NCBI GenBank assembly: GCA_017387165.1 | Contig: JAFOFS010000127.1 | Span: forward strand, 1-6,367 | Direction: 5' to 3' | From: Clostridia bacterium | GTDB taxonomy: Bacteria; Bacillota; Clostridia; Oscillospirales; Acutalibacteraceae | Length of the DNA: 6,367 bases | Part shown: piece after piece, positions 1 through 5,318 of the stretch | Layout: every line of letters starts with the position of its first letter | How positions within the stretch are numbered: the first letter of the stretch is position 1 | Position numbers and translations under genes: made by a program | The notes under the pieces: generated by a model | Database searches by the model: none | Told to the model about the DNA's origin: nothing | Seen by the model: only the letters and a program-made list of their open reading frames with translations

Positions 1-37
1 GTGTATTTTCGTATCCGAATCATGCATACTGAAAGCG

Positions 38-45
38 AAAGGAGG
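38..45 (+). promoter_or_regulatory. Shine-Dalgarno site that fixes the XRE gene start
   Basis: AAAGGAGG lies 6 bases before ATG 52. It decides the start over the in-frame GTG at 1 and ATG at 22. No convincing -35/-10 pair is visible in the 37 bases to its left, so the promoter is probably outside the window. Confidence 0.85.
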
Positions 46-51
46 CGGCCT

Positions 52-660
52 ATGAATCAAATAAAAATCGGCAGATTTATTGCCGAGTGTCGGAAAACGG
101 CAAACTTGACACAAATGCAGTTGGCCGAAAAACTGGGAATCACCGATAAAGCCATATCCAAATGGGAGAGGGGCATCGCCATGCCCGATACTTCGATTAT
201 GCTGGAATTGTGTGATATTCTTGGCATCATCGTGAATGAATTATTGTGTGGGGAGAAAATCAATATGGAACAGAACAATCAGAAAAACGAACAGCTTTTG
301 CTGGATATGGCGAAAGAATTGGAGAAGAAAAACAAAACGATTTGGTCCTCAATGTGGGCAATTATGGTAATCAGCATGACCGCTCTGTTTGCCGGTATTT
401 TGGTTGCTGCCTTTTTGATTCCGGAAGGGGTGTGGCAGCTTGTCGCCATTCTTGGCATTTGCGTTGTGTTTTTGATTCCGTGCTTCTATGCATTGAAGCT
501 TGAAGTTAGTGTAGGCGCTTACAAGTGCAAAAATTGCGGTTACGAGATTGTGCCTACCTACAAGCAGGCGCTTAATGCAATGCACAGAGGAACGACCCGG
601 TACCTGATGTGTCCGAACTGCAATCAACGCACTTGGTGCAAGAAAGTGTGGAAGAAGTAA
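52..660 (+). CDS. XRE-family regulator with two membrane helices and a C-terminal zinc ribbon
   Basis: The 202-residue product has three parts. Residues 5-60 form an XRE/Cro-type helix-turn-helix (LTQMQLAEKLGI followed by KAISKWERG, typical of the family). Residues 97-123 and 127-148 are two hydrophobic helices separated by a short turn. Residues 159-196 hold CxxC pairs at C159/C162 and C187/C190 plus C196, as in a zinc ribbon. A charged, Q/K/E-rich linker (about 70-96) joins the DNA-binding and membrane parts. I chose ATG 52 because AAAGGAGG (38-45) sits 6 bases before it; the frame is open further upstream to the window edge but has no comparable ribosome site. The likely role is a membrane-tethered transcription regulator; ligand and target are unknown. 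Its codons are visibly more AT-rich than those of the neighbouring genes, which may mean separate ancestry. HTH and membrane calls are firm; zinc binding is inferred from cysteine spacing. Confidence 0.88.
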   Translation: MNQIKIGRFIAECRKTANLTQMQLAEKLGITDKAISKWERGIAMPDTSIMLELCDILGIIVNELLCGEKINMEQNNQKNEQLLLDMAKELEKKNKTIWSSMWAIMVISMTALFAGILVAAFLIPEGVWQLVAILGICVVFLIPCFYALKLEVSVGAYKCKNCGYEIVPTYKQALNAMHRGTTRYLMCPNCNQRTWCKKVWKK

Positions 661-720
661 CCTCTGATTTGTTGACCGGCGTTGCGTTTGGGAAGGGAGC
701 TGCAGGTTTGGCAAAGCATC

Positions 721-765
721 GGCCTCAGGCCGGCTTGCGCCTGCACGCAAGGCGCCGTTTGGCGC
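721..765. repeat. Cluster of short GC-rich hairpins in the gap after the XRE gene
   Basis: Three small inverted repeats lie side by side: GGCCT-C-AGGCC (721-731), CTTGCG-N6-CGCAAG (734-751) and GCGCC-N4-GGCGC (752-765). None is followed by a T tract, so they are not intrinsic terminators. They lie in the presumed 3' untranslated part of the XRE transcript. They could be a REP-like palindromic element, a transcript-stability structure or a remnant; no reading frame here looks real. Confidence 0.5.
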
Positions 766-784
766 TCTCCGAAACCCGGCAAAT

Positions 785-817
785 GTCAGTAAAAAGTCAG
801 TAAAAAGTCAGTAAAAA
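785..817 (+). repeat. Three tandem copies of an 11-bp repeat (GTCAGTAAAAA)
   Basis: GTCAGTAAAAA occurs exactly three times head to tail at 785-795, 796-806 and 807-817. The last copy runs into the A tract of the adjacent terminator hairpin. The unit is close to one DNA helical turn, so the A tracts are in phase and would be expected to bend the DNA. The array probably grew by replication slippage; any function is unknown. Confidence 0.9.
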
Positions 818-844
818 ATCGCCCCACGGTGTGGGGCGATTTTT
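813..844. terminator. Bidirectional rho-independent terminator between the XRE gene and module A
   Basis: A perfect stem TCGCCCCAC (819-827) / GTGGGGCGA (831-839) with loop GGT is flanked by an A tract (813-818) and a T tract (840-844). It therefore reads as a terminator on both strands. On the minus strand it starts 2 bases past the stop of the Gfo/Idh/MocA gene; on the plus strand it would end the XRE transcript. Confidence 0.93.
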
Positions 845-846
845 GT

Positions 847-1857
847 TTATTCGTTCTTCATTTTTTCGCCGCCGCAGGCTGCGCTCTTTTCCAGAGCGTT
901 GATCAGCTTGACGGTCAAGGCGGCACTCTCGGGCGGATTGAGGGTGTTTTCGGCGCCCGTTTCCAGCAGATTGACGAAGTACTCGATCTCGGCGGTGTAG
1001 AAGTTGTTGGCGCTCCACTCGGGGGTGTACGGTTCGCCGTCACGCGGATACACCGTCAGCACGCCGCCGGCATAATCGACGATGGCTTTTTCGAATCCCA
1101 CGCGGTAGTCGGCGGTAAACGGCACGCCCTGCTGCGACCAGTCGCCGATCGCCAGAATGGAGAAATCGGGGTAGTACAGGCGGCTGTGCGCGAGGTCCTT
1201 TTTGGAATACACGTCCTGCGTGTTGCAGGTGAAGGCCTCCGGCTCGCCAAACAGGCAGCGGATGATGTCCACGTCGTGGATATGCAGATCCAGCAGGCAA
1301 CCGCCCGAACGCTCGGGATCCATAAACCAGTTGTCCCAGCCCCAGATCGGCGGTGCGCTGAGTCGGCGGAAGGTACCGGTGACCGGTTTGCCGAAGGTGT
1401 TGTTCTGAATGGCGTCGCGGAGGAAGCCGTATTCGTTGCCGAAGCGCAGGCACTGGCCGATCATCAGGCGGCGGTCGGCTGCCTTGGTGGCCTCGCACAT
1501 ACGGAGGCAATCCGCATACCGCAGGCTCATCGGCTTTTCGGACAGCACGTGGTAACCGCGGCTGAGCATCTCAATGGCCAGCTCGGCGTGCAGGAAGGTG
1601 GGGACGCAGATATCCACCATATCGAATTGCTCGTTTGCCACCATATCCTGCCAGGCGGTGTAACGCTTGACGTCGTCACCCAGCAGCTGCTCCTCGCTGC
1701 CGCCGATGTTGATTTCCATATTGCCGCCGAAACGGGAAGGGTCAATGTCACAAACGGCGACCAGCTTGATTTTGCCCTCTGCCTCCAGCTGGCGATAGGC
1801 AGGCATATGGGCGGCCTGAGCGATGCCGCCGAAGCCGAGAATAGCAACTTTGATCAT
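847..1857 (-). CDS. Gfo/Idh/MocA-family NAD(P)-dependent oxidoreductase
   Basis: The 336-residue cytoplasmic enzyme has the usual family length. The N-terminal Rossmann fold starts directly with VAILGFGGIAQAAHMPA (GxGGIA at 8-13), with D37 at the end of beta 2 where the cofactor ribose is usually held. The family motif EKP is at 107-109. The C-terminal domain carries the GGCLLDLHIHDVD region (185-197), whose D190/H194 area supplies the usual catalytic acid/His residues. Family members oxidise, reduce or epimerise sugars, inositols and sugar acids; the substrate cannot be read from sequence. ATG 1857 is supported by AAAGGAG (1865-1871) 7 bases upstream. The start lies 17 bases after the isomerase stop, so the genes are very likely co-transcribed and possibly translationally coupled, ending at the terminator 813-844. 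Confidence 0.93.
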   Translation of the reverse strand: MIKVAILGFGGIAQAAHMPAYRQLEAEGKIKLVAVCDIDPSRFGGNMEINIGGSEEQLLGDDVKRYTAWQDMVANEQFDMVDICVPTFLHAELAIEMLSRGYHVLSEKPMSLRYADCLRMCEATKAADRRLMIGQCLRFGNEYGFLRDAIQNNTFGKPVTGTFRRLSAPPIWGWDNWFMDPERSGGCLLDLHIHDVDIIRCLFGEPEAFTCNTQDVYSKKDLAHSRLYYPDFSILAIGDWSQQGVPFTADYRVGFEKAIVDYAGGVLTVYPRDGEPYTPEWSANNFYTAEIEYFVNLLETGAENTLNPPESAALTVKLINALEKSAACGGEKMKNE

Positions 1858-1874
1858 AACGTTTCTCCTTTACT

Positions 1875-2696
1875 TTATTTATTGAGCAGCGTATCGATTG
1901 CCGCTGCGTTCCGTTGGAGTAAGGCCGGAATGTCACCGTCTGCGGCCGAGACCTCGGCGGTGACCCAATCGTCGTAGCCGATGCGGTCAAGAGCCGCCAT
2001 CACGGCCGGATAGTTGACGTCACCCTGCAGAATATCGGTGAAGCCGTTGATGGTGCCGTCGGCACGGGAATAATCCTTAAAATGTACTTTTTTAATACGG
2101 GTGCCCAAAATATCGATCCAATGCTCGGCGTAACCGTCGCGAATGACGTTGCCGACGTCGAAATAGGCGACCACCCACGGGCTGCCGACGCGGTCGATGA
2201 AATCGCGCATCTCCAAAGGGGAGAGCAGCAGCTTGTTCCAGACGTTCTCGACGCCGATGTACACGCCATACTGCTCTGCCAGCGGAGCCAACCGCCGCAG
2301 GGCATCCAATCCGCGGTCGTAAGCGACGTCGTAGGGAACCACCTCTCCGTCGCATTCCAGCAGACCGGGCAGCACCAGAATGGTGTCGCACCCCAGCCAC
2401 GAGGCAACCTCCAGCTGTTTGGCGATCATCTCCTCCGCGCGGCGGCGGTTTTCGGGGATAGAGGAGGCAAGAGAATATTTCCAGCAATCGTAGCAGACCA
2501 AGCCGTAAAACTCCAGTCCGTAGGATTCACCGAGACGACGGACCGCCTCGATCTCCTCGCGTGTGGAATCGTAGCGGATGGCGCCGGTTTCTCCCAAGGC
2601 CACCTCCACGCCGTCGTAGCCGCATTCTTTGGCCAGTGAAAAACAAGCCTCGGGCGTATGATCGGAAAACGCCCAAATACTGATACCCTTCTTCAT
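1875..2696 (-). CDS. Sugar-phosphate isomerase/epimerase, xylose isomerase-like TIM barrel
   Basis: The 273-residue product has the normal length of the AP-endonuclease-2/xylose isomerase-like TIM-barrel family (IolE, UlaE, hexulose-phosphate isomerases and epimerases). Likely metal ligands are visible in order: E150 (IGVENVWNK), D180 (AYFDVGN), H205 (KVHFKDY) and E248 (TAEVS). The C-terminal LQGDVNYPAVMAALDRIGYDDW stretch is typical of sugar-phosphate epimerases. The likely reaction is metal-dependent isomerisation or epimerisation of a ketose, keto-inositol or sugar phosphate in the cytoplasm; the exact substrate is not known. ATG 2696 is preceded by AAAGGGG (2704-2710) at 7 bases. The frame stays open to 3023, but that part is antisense to the AraC gene and has no family similarity, so the longer start is rejected. 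It is the first gene of module A, divergent from the AraC gene, with its own promoter at 2751-2779. Confidence 0.92.
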   Translation of the reverse strand: MKKGISIWAFSDHTPEACFSLAKECGYDGVEVALGETGAIRYDSTREEIEAVRRLGESYGLEFYGLVCYDCWKYSLASSIPENRRRAEEMIAKQLEVASWLGCDTILVLPGLLECDGEVVPYDVAYDRGLDALRRLAPLAEQYGVYIGVENVWNKLLLSPLEMRDFIDRVGSPWVVAYFDVGNVIRDGYAEHWIDILGTRIKKVHFKDYSRADGTINGFTDILQGDVNYPAVMAALDRIGYDDWVTAEVSAADGDIPALLQRNAAAIDTLLNK

Positions 2697-2720
2697 CGTT
2701 TCGCCCCTTTCAAACAGTAC

Positions 2721-2749
2721 TTGACAAGCAGAGCAACGCTTGCTATACT
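2721..2749 (+). promoter_or_regulatory. Sigma-A-type promoter of the first AraC gene
   Basis: TTGACA (2721-2726), a 17-base spacer and TATACT (2744-2749) form a near-consensus promoter, predicting a transcript start near 2756 and a leader of about 45 bases before ATG 2802. The ribosome site AAAGGA (2786-2791) lies 10 bases before the start. An inverted repeat (2725-2742) fills the spacer. Confidence 0.85.
2725..2742. promoter_or_regulatory. Inverted repeat CAAGC-N8-GCTTG inside the AraC promoter
   Basis: CAAGC (2725-2729) and GCTTG (2738-2742) flank 8 bases. The repeat lies between the -35 and -10 of the plus-strand promoter and in the 5' leader of the isomerase transcript. It could be an operator or a small leader hairpin. 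Arms of 5 bases can arise by chance, so the call is tentative. Confidence 0.4.
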
Positions 2750-2750
2750 C

Positions 2751-2779
2751 ATTATAAATTGCCGATAACAATAAATCAA
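2751..2779 (-). promoter_or_regulatory. Sigma-A-type promoter of the isomerase/oxidoreductase operon
   Basis: On the minus strand TTGATT (2774-2779), a 17-base spacer and a perfect TATAAT (2751-2756) face the isomerase gene, predicting a transcript start near 2744. Its -10 box is separated by one base from the -10 box of the AraC promoter on the other strand. The weaker -35 suits an activator-dependent promoter (inference). Confidence 0.8.
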
Positions 2780-2783
2780 TCGG
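2762..2783. promoter_or_regulatory. Inverted repeat CCGAT-N12-ATCGG over the isomerase -35 box
   Basis: CCGAT (2762-2766) and ATCGG (2779-2783) are 17 bases apart centre to centre, and the repeat covers the -35 hexamer (2774-2779) of the minus-strand promoter. This is a position where a regulator could contact RNA polymerase. It is a candidate binding site for the AraC protein encoded at 2802-3611, on position and symmetry only. Confidence 0.4.
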
Positions 2784-2801
2784 AAAAAGGACAGAAAACG
2801 T

Positions 2802-3611
2802 ATGATTTTGAATAGTATTTTGGCATCGCCGGTTTTCGGAATTCGCCAATTTCACACAGTCTTCCGCTATCAGTGGGATAACGGCTACTCCTTTATCGGA
2901 GAATCCCACGATTTTTGGGAGGCGGTGTACGTACAATCGGGAGAGGTGCAGGTGGTCGAGGGAGCCAACATCTATCATCTGAAGCAGGGGGAACTGATCC
3001 TGCATGCGCCGATGGAATTCCACAACATTCGCAGCGACGAAAACGCCCCCACGGAGGTGCTGATCGTCAGCTTCGCGACCGAGGGAGAATTGCCGGAAGG
3101 GCTGACCCGCGGCGTCTTCCGTTTAAGCGAGCGAGAGCGCAGCGAGTTCGAGGATGCGTTCGAGCGGATATACCACCTGTTTGAAACGAACGGAGAGGAG
3201 CGTTACGCGGCAACCGAATGCGCCGCCCGTCTGACCGCGTTTCTCATCGGGGTGGGACGAGGCGGTGAAGCGGAAAAACCGCTGGTACGCTCCCGCAGCG
3301 CACAGGAATATCGCCGTATCGTGACCGCGATGACCAAGCGGATTTACGAAAACGTCGGTCTGGAGGAGATCGCCGCCGCCGAAAACATCAGCGTCAGCTA
3401 CCTGAAACTGCTGTTTAAGATGTATTCCGGTACTTCCGCCAAGCTGTACTGGTCGCATTTACGCTGCAACGAGGCGGTGAAATTGCTGCAAAAGGGCGCG
3501 TCGCCTACCGAAATCGCGGATCGGATGAACTTCTCCTCTCCCAATTATTTTTCCACGTTTTTTAAGCGTTTGACCGGCGTATCGCCGCGAGAGTATACGC
3601 AAAATCAGTAA
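2802..3611 (+). CDS. AraC-family regulator with an N-terminal cupin domain
   Basis: The 269-residue protein has a cupin-like ligand-binding domain (about 20-95). It shows HDFWEAVYVQSGEVQVVEG, then GELILHAPMEFHNI, the usual AraC pattern of one beta strand block ending in a histidine. A helical linker (110-165) leads to a C-terminal double helix-turn-helix (about 175-267). HTH1 lies near 187-208 (GLEEIAAAENISVSYLKLLF) and HTH2 near 234-256, ending in the signature FSSPNYFSTFFKRLTGVSPREY. Such proteins bind a sugar or related effector and activate neighbouring catabolic genes. It is transcribed divergently from the isomerase/oxidoreductase pair, its most likely target, and may also regulate itself. 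ATG 2802 follows AAAGGA (2786-2791). The gene ends 1 base before a bidirectional terminator. Family assignment is firm; effector and target are inferred. Confidence 0.93.
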   Translation: MILNSILASPVFGIRQFHTVFRYQWDNGYSFIGESHDFWEAVYVQSGEVQVVEGANIYHLKQGELILHAPMEFHNIRSDENAPTEVLIVSFATEGELPEGLTRGVFRLSERERSEFEDAFERIYHLFETNGEERYAATECAARLTAFLIGVGRGGEAEKPLVRSRSAQEYRRIVTAMTKRIYENVGLEEIAAAENISVSYLKLLFKMYSGTSAKLYWSHLRCNEAVKLLQKGASPTEIADRMNFSSPNYFSTFFKRLTGVSPREYTQNQ

Positions 3612-3612
3612 C

Positions 3613-3650
3613 AAAAAACTACCCCCAACCGAGGTTGGGGGTAGTTTTTT
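3613..3650. terminator. Bidirectional rho-independent terminator between convergent genes
   Basis: A 12-bp stem (CTACCCCCAACC at 3619-3630, GGTTGGGGGTAG at 3633-3644) has an A tract on the left (3613-3618) and a T tract on the right (3645-3650). It closes the AraC transcript from the left and module B from the right. It begins 1 base after the AraC stop and ends 4 bases before the RpiB-like stop. Confidence 0.95.
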
Positions 3651-3654
3651 GTTT

Positions 3655-4233
3655 TCAGATGTTGTCCGGTTTGGTTTCCAGCTTCAGCGGGAAATCGCCG
3701 AGCTTATCGACCTTGAAGCCGTTGGCTTTATAGGCTTCGTAGTCGAACGCTTCCAGCTCGTCGATGGCGAGCTTATGGAACTCGTAGAAGTTGTACCACC
3801 ACTCGTAGCCGGAGCCGAGCTCGGCGTTGAGGTAGGCGTCTGCGATGTCGCAGCCCATGGCGGGAGCAACGTAGAACGCGCCCATGGCGAGCACGTTGAC
3901 GCCGTTACCGGTGATGGCACGCAGGGCGGCCGGGACGCTCTCGACCACGCCGGCGTGGACGTGCGGACATTTGCTGGCGGCGATGTGGATACCCATGCCG
4001 GTGCCGCAGAACAGCAACGCACGCTCAAATTCGCCCTCCGAGATCATCGAGCCGACGCGCAGACCGACGCGGTGGAACATCAGATCGGTGTCGTTCGGAT
4101 CGCTGTCCGCCTTGACGCCCATATCGGTGATCTCCCAGCCCTTGGCCTTGAGGTGAGCGACCACCGCTTCCTTCAGCGGATAACCGGCAAAGTCCGCGCC
4201 GACGACCAGCTTCTTGTCTTTGACCATTTTCAT
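3655..4233 (-). CDS. RpiB/LacA/LacB-family sugar-phosphate isomerase with C-terminal extension
   Basis: The 192-residue protein matches the RpiB/LacA/LacB fold. VVGADFAGYPLKEAVVAHL (10-28) is the first strand and loop, LLFCGTGMGIHIAASK (73-88) is the core motif with C76 at the usual catalytic cysteine, and GVNVLAMGAF (111-120) follows. Family members interconvert aldose and ketose phosphates such as ribose-5-P or galactose-6-P. Two deviations stand out. The usual DH after the first strand is DF here (D14-F15), and the usual cysteine-His-Asp stretch after the core motif is VVES (96-99). The protein is also about 40 residues longer than the roughly 150 usual for RpiB; the extra tail is rich in W, Y and F (WWYNFYEF at 145-152). 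The substrate is therefore probably not plain ribose-5-phosphate. ATG 4233 is supported by GAGGA (4241-4245) 7 bases upstream. It is the last gene of module B, 55 bases after the hydrolase. Confidence 0.88.
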   Translation of the reverse strand: MKMVKDKKLVVGADFAGYPLKEAVVAHLKAKGWEITDMGVKADSDPNDTDLMFHRVGLRVGSMISEGEFERALLFCGTGMGIHIAASKCPHVHAGVVESVPAALRAITGNGVNVLAMGAFYVAPAMGCDIADAYLNAELGSGYEWWYNFYEFHKLAIDELEAFDYEAYKANGFKVDKLGDFPLKLETKPDNI

Positions 4234-4267
4234 TGTGATTTCCTCGCTTTCAATATGTGTATTGTGA

Positions 4268-4283
4268 CCCGTATACCGACGGG
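4268..4283 (-). other. Small hairpin between the hydrolase and the RpiB-like gene
   Basis: CCCGT (4268-4272) and ACGGG (4279-4283) pair around a 6-base loop in the 55-base gap between the two genes. No T tract follows on the minus strand, so it is not a terminator. It could protect or process the operon mRNA, but a 5-bp stem may be chance. Confidence 0.35.
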
Positions 4284-4288
4284 ATGAG

Positions 4289-5296
4289 TTACGCTTCCTT
4301 ACGCAGATCGGCGATCAAACGCTCGATCGGGCGATCCTCTTTGCAGAATTCGTGTACGCCGTCAAACACGATCAGATCCACCCAATCGGTGCCGACCTCG
4401 GCGCAGTATTGCTGCACTTTTTCAAAACTCTTTTTGCCGTTTTCACAGGCGAACAGCTCGTCGTGATCGGCAATTTCCAGGCACAGCCGCCGCGGATAGA
4501 CCAGGCAGGCGATCTCGGCGTCGTTCAGCAGCTCGGCCGCCTGCCACCACGACCAGTCGCAGGACGGCACCTTGTCGCGGTCGTTGAAAAACGCGCAGGA
4601 GACCGCCGAGCGGATGCGTGTGTCGAGTGCGGAGGTGAACAGGGTATAGAAGCCGCCATAGGACAGACCGACCATACCGAAGCAGGAAACGAAATCCTGC
4701 CCCTCGAAATAATCGAGAATGCGCTGCAGGCCGTGGATCTCCACCGCCGTGATGGAACTGCCCACCCGTTTGAGCTGCGCGTCGATCCCCACGCGGTCAA
4801 ATTCCACCTCGTAGTCCGGATGCCACAGCAGCAGCTGCGGTGCAAAGATGTGTACGCCGTACTGTTTGACCCGTTCCAGCATCCGGTTATAGTTGCCGTC
4901 GTCGCCGTACAGACCGCCGATAAATTCGGGGGTGCCGTGACCGCCGTGCTGCACCAGCACCAGCGGCTGCGTACCCGCGGCACGATACAGCAGACCGTAC
5001 ATTTTCAGACCCGGCAGGATCTCAAAGCTCATTCGATACAGGCGGTAGCCGTCCTCCTCTGCCAGTAGCTCGCATTCGGCGGCAGGCGGCGCCGTGTCAC
5101 GCGGCTCGGTCAGCGGCCAACCCAGCATTTCGCGGAAACGCCGACGGTACGGCTCGGGATCGGTGAAGATCGCTTGCGTGTACAGCTTGCGTGTCTCCTC
5201 TCCGGCCTGCTGGCGTTGCTCGATGAGGCGGAGCAGACCGTCGCGATAGGTTTGCTTATACCCGTTTGCGGCAAATTTATCTTCCGTATACGGCAC
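4289..5296 (-). CDS. Alpha/beta hydrolase, cytoplasmic esterase-like, GTG start
   Basis: The 335-residue product (GTG start read as Met) is an alpha/beta-hydrolase fold enzyme. LVLVQHGGHGTPE (112-124) is the oxyanion-hole strand and loop. GLSYGG (210-215) is the nucleophile elbow with S212. D277 or D279 (EIADHDELF) is the likely acid, and H315 (DGVHEF) the catalytic histidine, giving a complete Ser-Asp-His triad. An N-terminal helical region (1-70) precedes the core, as in acetyl-xylan-esterase/dienelactone-hydrolase-like proteins. There is no signal peptide or membrane helix, so it acts on small imported compounds rather than polymers. GTG 5296 has a GGGGGG ribosome site (5304-5309) 7 bases upstream; the first in-frame ATG inside is at residue 57, after conserved sequence, and the longer frame upstream runs through the AraC gene. 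It lies 22 bases after that gene and is surely co-transcribed. The ester or other bond cut is unknown. Confidence 0.87.
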   Translation of the reverse strand: MPYTEDKFAANGYKQTYRDGLLRLIEQRQQAGEETRKLYTQAIFTDPEPYRRRFREMLGWPLTEPRDTAPPAAECELLAEEDGYRLYRMSFEILPGLKMYGLLYRAAGTQPLVLVQHGGHGTPEFIGGLYGDDGNYNRMLERVKQYGVHIFAPQLLLWHPDYEVEFDRVGIDAQLKRVGSSITAVEIHGLQRILDYFEGQDFVSCFGMVGLSYGGFYTLFTSALDTRIRSAVSCAFFNDRDKVPSCDWSWWQAAELLNDAEIACLVYPRRLCLEIADHDELFACENGKKSFEKVQQYCAEVGTDWVDLIVFDGVHEFCKEDRPIERLIADLRKEA

Positions 5297-5303
5297 AGAA
5301 AAT

Positions 5304-5309
5304 CCCCCC
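5304..5309 (-). promoter_or_regulatory. All-G Shine-Dalgarno site that decides the hydrolase GTG start
   Basis: On the minus strand six G residues lie 7 bases before GTG 5296. No in-frame ATG exists between the AraC stop (5319) and residue 57 of the hydrolase. An in-frame TTG at 5311 has no ribosome site before it. A perfect palindrome AATTTAAATT (5311-5320) overlaps the AraC stop just upstream. Confidence 0.65.
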
Positions 5310-5318
5310 AAATTTAAA

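Noticed and set aside
30..43. TGAAAGCG sequence resembling a catabolite-response (cre) half-site, seen also before the RpiB-like gene near 4245-4253
   Set aside because: Only the left half fits the cre consensus; the right half (CA end) is missing in both places.
609..803. Small plus-strand frame overlapping the end of the XRE gene
   Set aside because: It lacks a ribosome site, overlaps the zinc-ribbon codons and runs through the hairpin cluster and the 11-bp repeats.
829..1977. Long plus-strand open frame (382 codons) opposite the oxidoreductase gene
   Set aside because: It is antisense to a clear Gfo/Idh/MocA gene, runs through the terminator and the isomerase end, has no ribosome site, and its low-complexity V/G/A/H-rich product resembles a frame created by GC-rich codon use.
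2697..3023. Extended start for the isomerase (109 extra residues)
   Set aside because: The extra part is antisense to the AraC gene and covers both promoters; ATG 2696 has its own ribosome site and begins the TIM-barrel fold.
3649..4287. Plus-strand open frame opposite the RpiB-like gene
   Set aside because: It starts in the terminator T tract and is antisense to a well-supported enzyme gene with a good ribosome site.
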